This document shows positions 37,349 to 44,469 of a stretch of DNA of 64,000 bases, in pieces (positions within the stretch are counted from its first letter, which is position 1; each line of letters starts with the position of its first letter). The position numbers and the translations under genes are program-made. Source of the stretch: Ignavibacteriales bacterium UBA1304 (GTDB lineage Bacteria; Bacteroidota; Ignavibacteria; Ignavibacteriales; Ignavibacteriaceae). The stretch is from the NCBI GenBank assembly GCA_002307295.1, contig DBTY01000042.1, positions 57,750 through 121,749 of the forward strand, written 5' to 3'. Under the pieces are notes generated by a model. It saw nothing but the letters and a program-made list of their open reading frames with translations. It made no database searches and was not told the origin of the DNA.

Positions 37349-38179
37349 TCATTTGATATTGGCAGAAATTATTCTGTTATAGTAATTCTTTATGCCCATT
37401 CTTGATGATTCTGGTGTATTATTATCTGACATTTTAATCTTAATTGAAGTTGGAGGCGAAATATGATTATTCTTCGCAACAACACCAGTTATTTCTGCCG
37501 GTCCGACTTTATAATGTGTTTTACGGAAATTTACTACATAAGAATTATCTTGAATTATTGAAATAATTCCCACTGTTTTATCTTTAAAATCTGCAGGACA
37601 TGAAAAGCTTAAATCATCCACATATCTCGTATAAGTTATATTAAAAAGCTCACAGAATTTAATCAGTTCTTTGTCCATATCTAGGGCTACTAAATTTGCA
37701 ATATACGTACTTGTTGGTGTTCCTTGAGGTAGGCAGTAATTATAAGTGGTTAACTTTGTTAAAATAGAGCTTACGTCTGCCGAAAACTTATTGGAGATAA
37801 ACATATCATATACTAGTTTATATTTTATAGAAGGGAAAAAACCCTTTAAGTCGGTCATAAAATGAAATTTCTTACCTTGATGCTTTATTGCATTAGATAT
37901 ATTATCTCTTTTACTGACTCCACCTTGGACAAAATTGGGGAAAATAAATTCCTTAAGAATTTTATTTTTTATTTGCCTTTGTATTTCTTTTAATCTCCCT
38001 ATACTAGGAGTCAAAACACGGAAAACGAGCTTCCCATCTTTTGTTTTACAGCTCCCATCTTTGTTCAGCTTGGGTTTATTTTCATAATAGTAATACTTAT
38101 CTAATCCGTTCAGAATAGCTTTAACTTCTGTTTCCGAGGTTCCCAAAATCCGATATAAATGGTTTAGACTATTTATCAT
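37349..38179 (-). CDS. Retron-type reverse transcriptase
   Basis: 276 residues. The retron-specific NAxxH motif is NAIKH (96-100), motif A is TDLKGFFPSI (D110), then LPQGTPTSTYIANL (150-163) and the catalytic YVDD (186-189) in TRYVDDLSFS. The retron VTG thumb motif appears as ITG (230-232). There is no maturase or integrase domain, so it is not a group II intron protein. Retron RTs make multicopy single-stranded DNA from a structured RNA and act in phage defence with partner proteins. Its start overlaps the stop of an HTH protein by 4 bp. The codon and base use are AT-richer than the neighbouring aceE and aat genes, consistent with transfer. It may be the RT of a type VI-like retron. Confidence 0.9.
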   Translation of the reverse strand: MINSLNHLYRILGTSETEVKAILNGLDKYYYYENKPKLNKDGSCKTKDGKLVFRVLTPSIGRLKEIQRQIKNKILKEFIFPNFVQGGVSKRDNISNAIKHQGKKFHFMTDLKGFFPSIKYKLVYDMFISNKFSADVSSILTKLTTYNYCLPQGTPTSTYIANLVALDMDKELIKFCELFNITYTRYVDDLSFSCPADFKDKTVGIISIIQDNSYVVNFRKTHYKVGPAEITGVVAKNNHISPPTSIKIKMSDNNTPESSRMGIKNYYNRIISANIK

Positions 38180-38469
38180 TCATCATCAACAAACATATTA
38201 ATGAAATTTTGCAAAAAAGGCTCAATGATCTTATAATCGTTTCTTTTTTCAGAAGATATATCTTCTGATGTAATAGAAGTAAAGAAAAGCACAGGGAGAG
38301 GAATGTTAAAAAAATCACTTATATTCTTTAATGTAGAAATTGATGGTTCCTTTTTATTATTTTCAATCTGAGATAAAAATGAAACGGAAATTCCACAGTG
38401 TTGGCATAATTCAGTTTGTTTAATTTTCTTTTTATGCCTTAAATTTTGTATAGTTCGTCCTAAATTCAT
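38176..38469 (-). CDS. Cro/C1-type (XRE) HTH protein, retron partner
   Basis: 97 residues. Residues 4-58 form a canonical XRE helix-turn-helix: GRTIQNLRHKKKIKQTELCQ, then CGISVSFLSQIENNKKEPS and LKNISDFFNIPL. The last 30 residues are acidic and of unknown role. It is translationally coupled to the reverse transcriptase (4-bp overlap). Small HTH proteins are the accessory partner in the retron type I recall as VI. It could be a toxin, an effector or the repressor of the locus; palindromes upstream of the operon would suit autoregulation. No Shine-Dalgarno is visible before its ATG, and a 60-bp spacer with a GAAGG/CCTTC hairpin precedes it. Confidence 0.85.
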   Translation of the reverse strand: MNLGRTIQNLRHKKKIKQTELCQHCGISVSFLSQIENNKKEPSISTLKNISDFFNIPLPVLFFTSITSEDISSEKRNDYKIIEPFLQNFINMFVDDE

Positions 38470-38529
38470 GTTTTATTATTTTTATTGTGAAAAGTTGAAG
38501 GAAAGTCCGACCTTCGAATTTTGTTATAT

Positions 38530-38763
38530 CTAAAATAATTGAGATGAAAGAAAATACTTAAGTGAAGTGGAAATTATTTTAGAAACTGTTAGAATCACTG
38601 CCTCATGAGTGTCGGATATCATTAAAAGTTTAAGATGATCCAATTCAGAAATCGTAGATTCTAATAACAAGCGATCTTCGGTCGAGAGTATGTTACGGTT
38701 CTTTGCAAGGATTAAACTGATATTCTCAGTTAACCTTTTGATAGAGTCTTTTTGGTTTTTCAC
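38530..38763 (-). CDS. Small helical protein, first gene of the retron-like operon
   Basis: 77 residues from a GTG start with a strong GGAGG four bases upstream. Predicted all-helical: a basic N-terminal helix (KNQKDSIKRLTENISLILAK), an acidic middle (TEDRLLLESTISELDHLKLL), and a hydrophobic C-terminal helix (AVILTVSKIISTSLKYFL). I do not recognise a family. Same strand as and 60 bp before the HTH and RT genes, so probably the same transcript; AT-rich like them. It may be a third component of the retron system or an unrelated small gene. Confidence 0.6.
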   Translation of the reverse strand: MKNQKDSIKRLTENISLILAKNRNILSTEDRLLLESTISELDHLKLLMISDTHEAVILTVSKIISTSLKYFLSSQLF

Positions 38764-38792
38764 AAAACCTCCAATTTGTTAAATATAGTTAT

Positions 38793-38822
38793 TTATTATC
38801 CCCTCGCTTAGTAGGATAATAA
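38793..38822. promoter_or_regulatory. 9-bp perfect inverted repeat before the 77-residue gene, possible operator
   Basis: TTATTATCC and GGATAATAA separated by 12 bases. It lies 30-59 bp upstream of the GTG at 38763 and overlaps the candidate -10 element, as an autorepressor site would. Inference from position and symmetry. Confidence 0.45.
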
Positions 38823-38845
38823 TTACCGTTCGTCGTAACTTACAA
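38816..38845 (-). promoter_or_regulatory. Possible promoter of the retron protein operon
   Basis: On the minus strand TTGTAA, 18 bases, TATTAT, ending about 53 bp before the GTG start. Four and five of six consensus bases match. The -10 lies in the right arm of the inverted repeat. Confidence 0.3.
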
Positions 38846-38981
38846 AAACTTTCCCTCCTAAAAATTAACTCGCTTTCTTTTTTATTATTTATTCTCATAA
38901 TATATGTATCGCCCTACAATTAATTTTCCCAGTAGCGTGATATCAATAATGGGTAGCATACAAACAGAGGCGCGTACACTA

Positions 38982-38999
38982 TGAAAAGATTGCTTTTCA
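38982..38999. repeat. 7-bp perfect hairpin just downstream of the candidate msr-msd RNA
   Basis: TGAAAAG, four bases, CTTTTCA. On the minus strand it directly follows the end of the candidate retron RNA (39001). It might be a 3' structural or processing element. No clean T-run follows. Confidence 0.35.
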
Positions 39000-39000
39000 G

Positions 39001-39181
39001 CAATTGTGTAACTGAATACACTTCATTGTTGCGGTAATTATTTGGGATTGTCTCTATCAAACCACATTTCAAAGAACTAATGCAATATAATAAATTTTTA
39101 CTGACAGTGCAAGTCTAATCGCCTATATCACACTTTAGGTTTAAGTCTGTGACTATAGCCATTAAATATATTACACAATTG
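39001..39181 (-). ncRNA. Candidate retron msr-msd RNA
   Basis: The ends are an 11-bp perfect inverted repeat (CAATTGTGTAA at 39001-39011, TTACACAATTG at 39171-39181), 159 bp apart, as expected for retron a1/a2 pairing. Just inside the 5' end on the minus strand is a hairpin at 39123-39158: CTATAGTCACA pairs with TGTGATATAG over 10 bp with one bulged G and a 15-base loop, an msr-like stem. A second weaker stem (TGTGGT with ACCGCA, near 39030-39065) lies in the msd half. It lies upstream of the 77-residue, HTH and RT genes on the same strand. I could not place the branching G with confidence, and an 11-bp match is not impossible by chance in AT-rich DNA. Structure-based inference only. Confidence 0.42.
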
Positions 39182-39499
39182 AAGCATTTTCTAATGTTAA
39201 AATTAAGGAAATCTATGCAGAGCTAATTGTATAAGAATTTGTTAGCTTTTAGATGATTTTTTATTAATACAAGGTATGGAAGTAAAATAAGTTATATTAT
39301 AATTTATCCTTTCTCGATACAATTATGAATAATTCGTTTCTCTACGTGTAATATTAACTACAACTTATTTTTTGATTTTTATTGCATTTTTTTGACAAGA
39401 AAAACTAAGGGCATAATATTATAGGACATTAAATAAGTCAACTTAAAGACATCATATTAGTTATTTATAATTGTGCTCAATAAAGAGATTTAATGCTTG
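39182..39499. other. 318-bp gene-free AT-rich stretch between marR-type gene and retron RNA candidate
   Basis: Stops occur in all frames and I see no RNA gene. It should contain the promoter for the candidate RNA (minus strand) and the downstream end of the MarR gene. No convincing -35/-10 pair or terminator was found. Confidence 0.5.
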
Positions 39500-39952
39500 T
39501 CAGCTCTTTAGAGAAGTCCCGAGTTTTTTTAACAATTTGCCAAGCTGTACCTGTTCTTTTTCCGTAAGAGCCTGAACATTTTTAGTAATAAAATCGGCAT
39601 GCTTTTTAAATATATTTTTAAATACGCCTTCGCCTTTGGATGTGAGCTTTACGTTTATTGTACGTCTGTCTTCTTTACTCCTTATTCTTTCAACAAGCCC
39701 TTCTTTTTCCAGATTATCCACTACTAAAGTTATATTGCCTCCCGTAACAAGCAGCTTTGAACTCAGCAGCGTTAGGGTAATTTCTCCCTGATGACCAAGG
39801 CATTCAATTACGCAAAACTGCGGACGGGTGAGTCCGAATGTTTTAATATTATCCGTAGATAATTTTGCGCAGGTATAGTACGCTCTTGCTAGTTTTACCC
39901 AAAGCGAAAGAGCTATATCTGTTTTTTTTCCATATTTTTCTGTTGTTTTCAT
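39500..39952 (-). CDS. MarR-family transcriptional regulator
   Basis: 150 residues. Winged-helix core: TRPQFCVIECLGHQGEITLTLLSS (in two halves), recognition helix GNITLVVDNLEKEGLVER and wing RSKEDRRTINVKLTSKGE. The D-x-R signature of MarR proteins is present (KEDRR). Dimerisation helices at both ends. It should repress a nearby or dispersed target in response to a small molecule or oxidant. It is divergent from aat with a 106-bp spacer but the regulatory link is only positional. Confidence 0.9.
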   Translation of the reverse strand: MKTTEKYGKKTDIALSLWVKLARAYYTCAKLSTDNIKTFGLTRPQFCVIECLGHQGEITLTLLSSKLLVTGGNITLVVDNLEKEGLVERIRSKEDRRTINVKLTSKGEGVFKNIFKKHADFITKNVQALTEKEQVQLGKLLKKLGTSLKS

Positions 39953-40058
39953 ATTATTACTTCAAGATTAAATTATTAATGGTTAAGATAATATAATACT
40001 TTTGATTTGTAAATATTAATATTAGATTTTATATTCTTTAAATAGTTTTTTACGCTCC

Positions 40059-40661
40059 ATGAAAAAGAAACAAATATTTTCCGAAGAAGATTCACTTGAA
40101 CCCGGTTTCATGTTAAATCTTTACGCAAACGGCGCGTTCCCAATGTCAAATGACGAAGGGACGAAGATTGACTGGTATATGCCCTCTATAAGAACCATTA
40201 TACCGCTTGATAATTATAACTTTCCCCGGTCGCTCCGCAAATTTATGGAAAAGGCGGAATTTGAAATTAGATTTGATACCGATTTTATTACTGTAGTTAC
40301 CGGTTGTAAAAACAGAACGCCAACCTGGATATCTGATAAATTGATTGAAGCTTATATGCGTTTAAAAAAGCTTGGGCATGTGCATACTGTAGAAGTATGG
40401 CAGGATAATAAAATAACCGGAGGACTGTACGGCATTAATTACAAAGGAGCTTTCTTTGGCGAGTCCATGTTTTCAACCTGCCATCAGGCTTCAAAAATAG
40501 CGCTAATAAAATTGATTGAACATCTTAATGAAAAAGGTTTTGAAGTTCTTGACGTGCAGTACATGACAGAACATCTTGCAATGTTCGGAGCCGTAGAGAT
40601 CCCACTTTCAAAATATAAAAATCTGTTACATAGCGCATATTTGAAACATGTGGAGTTTTAG
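40059..40661 (+). CDS. aat: Leucyl/phenylalanyl-tRNA-protein transferase
   Basis: 200 residues, the usual size. Family motifs: LNLYANGAFPMS, the DWYMPSIRTIIPLD segment in place of the common WWSPDPR, FGESMFS, ASKIALIKLIEHL and the C-terminal LDVQYMTEHLAMFGAVEIP. It attaches Leu or Phe to the N-terminus of proteins starting with Lys or Arg, which marks them for ClpS-ClpAP degradation (bacterial N-degron route). No clp genes in the window. Monocistronic as far as can be seen. Confidence 0.94.
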   Translation: MKKKQIFSEEDSLEPGFMLNLYANGAFPMSNDEGTKIDWYMPSIRTIIPLDNYNFPRSLRKFMEKAEFEIRFDTDFITVVTGCKNRTPTWISDKLIEAYMRLKKLGHVHTVEVWQDNKITGGLYGINYKGAFFGESMFSTCHQASKIALIKLIEHLNEKGFEVLDVQYMTEHLAMFGAVEIPLSKYKNLLHSAYLKHVEF

Positions 40662-40845
40662 TTATCGTAGTATATCAAGTAATATGTCAGGTTCTAAATT
40701 CAATTACTAATGATAATTATAAAATATTTCGTTATTTTGTTTATAAACTTTTTGAATGCTTTACTTAAACTGGATAACCGATTTTTAATACATTCGGGAA
40801 TATCTTTTACACAAAATAAATAATGGGAAATTGCGCATATGTATA

Positions 40846-40863
40846 TTTAAGAAATTTCTTAAA
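40846..40863. promoter_or_regulatory. 18-bp perfect palindrome ahead of the glycan gene cluster
   Basis: TTTAAGAAATTTCTTAAA. It ends on the A of an in-frame ATG at 40863, which argues against that ATG being the real start and for an operator upstream of the GtrA gene. Confidence 0.45.
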
Positions 40864-40907
40864 TGTATTATCAATGCCTAAATTATAGAGGAAAATATAT
40901 AATTAAC

Positions 40908-41342
40908 ATGAACAAAATTGCAGATATCCTTCAAGGGAAGACAGACAATACTTTCTTTCAGTTAATCAGATATACTTTTGTTGGAGGATTGGCTTTCTTG
41001 GTCGATTTTGGAACATTATTTATCCTTACTGAACGCTTTAAAATTTATTATCTATTATCTGCGGGCATAGCGTTTGTTTTAGGCCTTGCAGTAAATTATG
41101 TTTTAAGCGTTATATGGGTTTTTAGCGGCAGGACAATAGCGAACAAGCGCTTAGAGTTTTTATTGTTCTTGCTTATAGGGCTTGTTGGCCTGGGCTTTAA
41201 TGAACTGTTTCTCTGGGCGCTTACCAACATCTTGTCAGTTTACTACCTCTTATCAAAAATAATAACAACTGTAATAGTATATTTCTGGAATTTTTTCGCG
41301 CGTAAAATATTTCTTTTTAATAAAAAAAATAACAATGAATAA
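40908..41342 (+). CDS. GtrA-family membrane protein
   Basis: I start at ATG 40908 (144 residues): homologues begin shortly before the first membrane helix, the upstream in-frame ATG at 40863 sits in a palindrome with no ribosome site, and GAGG lies at 40888-40891. Four membrane segments: FIRYTFVGGLAFLVDFGTLF-like (here RYTFVGGLAFLVDFG), YLLSAGIAFVLGLAVNYVLS, LLFLLIGLVGLGFNELFL-like and the C-terminal ITTVIVYFWNFFARKIFLF. GtrA proteins are thought to flip or support polyprenyl-linked sugars. It overlaps the oxidoreductase gene by 8 bp and leads a glycan-modification run. Confidence 0.85.
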   Translation: MNKIADILQGKTDNTFFQLIRYTFVGGLAFLVDFGTLFILTERFKIYYLLSAGIAFVLGLAVNYVLSVIWVFSGRTIANKRLEFLLFLLIGLVGLGFNELFLWALTNILSVYYLLSKIITTVIVYFWNFFARKIFLFNKKNNNE

Positions 41343-42921
41343 AACTGCAATAATTATTGGTGCCGGTCCTGCCGGATTAACAGCCGCTTATGAACTGGTT
41401 ACTAAAACCGATATTAAACCGATAATCCTTGAAAAAACAAACGCGCTTGGAGGCATCTCTAAAACCGTAGTTTACAAAGGAAACCGGATAGACATAGGCG
41501 GTCATCGTTTTTTCTCAAAGTCAGACGTTGTAATGAAATGGTGGCAAAATATAATGCCGATCCAGGGTTCTGATTCAAAAGACGAGCTCCTTATAGAAAA
41601 GCTTTACCACAAAAAAAGAATTTCGGCAGAACTGCCTGGTAATGGTCCTGATCCGGAAAAAACAGACCGGGTTATGCTTATCAGAAGCAGACTGTCTCGC
41701 ATTTTTTTTCTTCGGAAATTTTTTGATTACCCTATCTCTATTAACTGGAAAACTATTACGAACCTCGGCTTTATCAGGATTGTTAAAATTGGGACCACAT
41801 ATTTTTGGGTTAAGTTATTCCCGGTTAAAAATATAAACTCCCTTGAGGATTTTTTTATTAGCAGATTTGGAACCGAACTTTATGAAACGTTCTTTAAGGA
41901 TTATACTGAAAAAGTGTGGGGCGCCGCTTGTTCCGAAATAGCCGCCGATTGGGGAGCCCAAAGAATTAAGGATCTATCGGTTTCCAAGGCTATTCTACAT
42001 GCAATAAAATCTATCTTTATAAAAGAAAAATCGATTGAGCAGAAAGATACTAATACAAGTTTAATTGAACAGTTTATGTACCCCAAACTAGGCCCTGGAC
42101 AAATGTGGGAAACAGTAGCGCAAATAATAAAAGAAAAGGGGGGCTCTATTATTATGAACGCCGAAGTTGTAAACGTAAGCATTGCGGAAAACCAGGTTTC
42201 AGAGATAAGTTATTTAGACCATTCTACAAATTCTCAAAGCGTTTTGAAAGGAGATTATTTCTTTTCTACGACTTCTGTTAAAGAACTAATAAACGCTATG
42301 GGCGATAAAGTTCCGGCAGAAGTAAAAACGATAAGCGACGGATTGCAGTACCGCGATTTTATTACCGTAGGTTTGCTCTTGAATAAGTTAAAAATCAAGA
42401 ACGAAACCAAAATCCCTACTTTATATAATTTAGTCCCCGATAATTGGATATACATACAGGAAAGAGAAGTTAAAGTTGGCCGACTACAAATATTTAATAA
42501 TTGGTCGCCATATATGGTAGCCGATCTGGAAAAAGTCTGGATAGGCTTAGAATATTTTTGTTACGAAAATGACGAATTGTGGAGCATGGGCGACAATGAA
42601 TTCATGAAGTTTGCGATAGATGAATTGCATAGTATAGACATCATTGATAGAAAAGACGTAATTGACAGCACGATTATCAGAGTTCCTAAAACGTATCCCG
42701 CTTACTTTGGGACATACGGGCAATTTGACGTGATACGCAATTTTACTGACAAATTAGAAAATCTGTTTTTAGTAGGACGAAATGGGATGCATAAGTACAA
42801 CAATCAAGATCATTCTATGCTTACGGCAATAACCGCAGTGAAAAATATAATATCTGGCGAAAAATCGAAAGCTAATATATGGGATATTAACACTGAAGGC
42901 GAGTACCATGAAGAGAAATAA
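41335..42921 (+). CDS. FAD-dependent oxidoreductase, UDP-galactopyranose mutase/amine oxidase-like
   Basis: 528 residues. N-terminal dinucleotide-binding IIIGAGPAGLTAAYEL (residues 6-21), the ILEKTNALGGIS FAD-ribose Glu region, then IDIGGHRFFSKSD, typical of the NAD(P)-binding-8/UDP-galactopyranose mutase-like group often linked to polysaccharide genes. The C-terminal GxxxxxHKYNNQDHSMLTAI (here RNGMHKYNNQDHSMLTA) is the FAD-closing motif. Exact reaction unknown. It overlaps the GtrA gene (8 bp) and the first GT-C gene (14 bp). A fragment of its 3' end is duplicated at 44339-44469. Confidence 0.85.
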   Translation: MNKTAIIIGAGPAGLTAAYELVTKTDIKPIILEKTNALGGISKTVVYKGNRIDIGGHRFFSKSDVVMKWWQNIMPIQGSDSKDELLIEKLYHKKRISAELPGNGPDPEKTDRVMLIRSRLSRIFFLRKFFDYPISINWKTITNLGFIRIVKIGTTYFWVKLFPVKNINSLEDFFISRFGTELYETFFKDYTEKVWGAACSEIAADWGAQRIKDLSVSKAILHAIKSIFIKEKSIEQKDTNTSLIEQFMYPKLGPGQMWETVAQIIKEKGGSIIMNAEVVNVSIAENQVSEISYLDHSTNSQSVLKGDYFFSTTSVKELINAMGDKVPAEVKTISDGLQYRDFITVGLLLNKLKIKNETKIPTLYNLVPDNWIYIQEREVKVGRLQIFNNWSPYMVADLEKVWIGLEYFCYENDELWSMGDNEFMKFAIDELHSIDIIDRKDVIDSTIIRVPKTYPAYFGTYGQFDVIRNFTDKLENLFLVGRNGMHKYNNQDHSMLTAITAVKNIISGEKSKANIWDINTEGEYHEEK

Positions 42922-44293
42922 CAGGGTCTCTGAATTTATAAAAGCTAACGGACTTGTTTTAGTTCTTTGCGTTGCCTTTGCAATCAGATTCGCGTTTTAT
43001 ATTTCATTACAGCCATGGAACAACGAAGTAGTTAATAAAACTATCTTAGTAACAGATTCTCCAAGCTATCATAATTTAGCTCTCTCATTAATATCCACAA
43101 AATCATTTGAAAGTTTTGACGGGTTCAGAACTCCCGGTTATCCGATATTTCTCGCTATATTTTATAGCATTATTCCTAATAGCGTTTGGCTTGCACTGTT
43201 TGTTCAAATACTAATCAGCGTTTTATCCGCATATCTTGTATATAAAATAGCTTCATTTTATTTTTCTAAAAACGTTTCATTACTGGCTTCTTTTTTATTT
43301 GCGATTGATTATATACAAATAATTTCATCAGTGCAAATAATGACTGATACTCTTTTTGTATTTTTCTTTCTTGAAGCTATATTGTTTTTATGCAAGTATT
43401 TTAAATTTAACAAAACGACTTCGCTTATTTACAGCTCTCTTTTACTTGGCTGCGCAACTTTTGTAAGACCGGTTTCATATTTGTTCCCAATCGTTGTTGT
43501 TCTTTTGTTAATTTTTATTTCACATACAAATTACAAACGGAAGCTGTACCTTTCGGTATTATATTGTTTTGTCTTTGTCTTCACTCTTTCGCCATGGATA
43601 ATAAGAAATCATTATACGTTCGGAGACGCCAGCCTGACCTCTGTTTCAGGCTATAATTTGTTGTTTTATAATGTAGCGTCGGTGGAGTCATACAAAAGTA
43701 AAATGCCAATTGACGTAGTGCAAAAAAATCTTGGAGAATTAGCGATTAAGAGCGGATGCAATCCGGCAAATTCTCTTACGACTTTGGCAAACACTAAAAT
43801 ATATACAAAAATTTCTATCGATTATATAAAAGCCAATTTCGTTCTCTATTGCATAAGAAATATTAATGGCATTATCTATATGTATTGCGCTTCTCCTGCC
43901 GGAGCAATTATTCAGAATTTTCATATCGAGTCCAAGTATGCCGACTACGTTATGAATAATCGTTATACTTCCGGTTTTAAGTATAGCGATATTTTTAAGC
44001 TGATGTCTCCAATAGAACTTCTTATAACATTTTTTGGATTCGTGTATTTGTTCGCCAACTACTTATTTTCTGTATATGGACTTACAATTTCAATGAGGAT
44101 AAAAGAGAATTTTAAATTTATTCTTTTTGCCGTATTTATTGTTTTGTACTTTACCGCGCTTACTGGTATTGTGGGAGCCAGCAGATATAGAATGCCATTC
44201 ATGCCGTTTATCAATATTTTTTGTGCAACTGGCATTGCAAATTTTTATAAAATAATAAAAAAGAAAAAAGAAAAGAAGTCTTTGCCTGCATAG
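42908..44293 (+). CDS. GT-C membrane glycosyltransferase (GT39/ArnT-like), copy 1
   Basis: 461 residues with about ten membrane helices. The first periplasmic loop carries the acidic motif DSPSYHNLA, as in ArnT/PMT-type enzymes that use a polyprenyl-phosphate sugar donor; the second is in FRTPGYPIFLAIFY. The C-terminal third ends RYRMPFMPFINIF. It probably transfers a lipid-linked sugar outside the membrane. First of three tandem paralogues; overlaps the oxidoreductase by 14 bp. It lacks the 25-residue loop duplication seen in copies 2 and 3. Confidence 0.87.
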   Translation: MKRNNRVSEFIKANGLVLVLCVAFAIRFAFYISLQPWNNEVVNKTILVTDSPSYHNLALSLISTKSFESFDGFRTPGYPIFLAIFYSIIPNSVWLALFVQILISVLSAYLVYKIASFYFSKNVSLLASFLFAIDYIQIISSVQIMTDTLFVFFFLEAILFLCKYFKFNKTTSLIYSSLLLGCATFVRPVSYLFPIVVVLLLIFISHTNYKRKLYLSVLYCFVFVFTLSPWIIRNHYTFGDASLTSVSGYNLLFYNVASVESYKSKMPIDVVQKNLGELAIKSGCNPANSLTTLANTKIYTKISIDYIKANFVLYCIRNINGIIYMYCASPAGAIIQNFHIESKYADYVMNNRYTSGFKYSDIFKLMSPIELLITFFGFVYLFANYLFSVYGLTISMRIKENFKFILFAVFIVLYFTALTGIVGASRYRMPFMPFINIFCATGIANFYKIIKKKKEKKSLPA

Positions 44294-44338
44294 ACCGGAC
44301 AATTTCAAAGCCGACTTAAATAGCTAATAGCTAGTTAA

Positions 44339-44469
44339 CCGAAACGGAATGCATAAGTACAACAATCATGATTACTCTATGCTTACGGCAATAACCGCAG
44401 TGAAATATATAATGTCTGGCAAAAAATCGAAAGCTAATATATAGGATATTAACACTGAAGGCGGGTACC
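44339..44469 (+). pseudogene. Decayed duplicate of the 3' end of the FAD oxidoreductase gene
   Basis: Aligns without gaps to 42777-42907 (constant offset 1562). Translated it reads RNGMHKYNNHDYSMLTA and onward, but a TGG (Trp) codon of the parent is TAG here. It lies directly before copy 2 exactly as the parent lies before copy 1, so it came along in the tandem duplication. It has no start. Confidence 0.92.

Noticed and set aside
37349..38179. Group II intron maturase or diversity-generating retroelement RT
   Set aside because: No maturase or endonuclease domain, no intron RNA features or VR/TR repeat seen; the NAxxH and VTG-like motifs point to a retron.
41335..42921. Naming the oxidoreductase as UDP-galactopyranose mutase (glf)
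   Set aside because: It is longer than Glf and shares only the general fold and neighbourhood; specificity cannot be read from the sequence.
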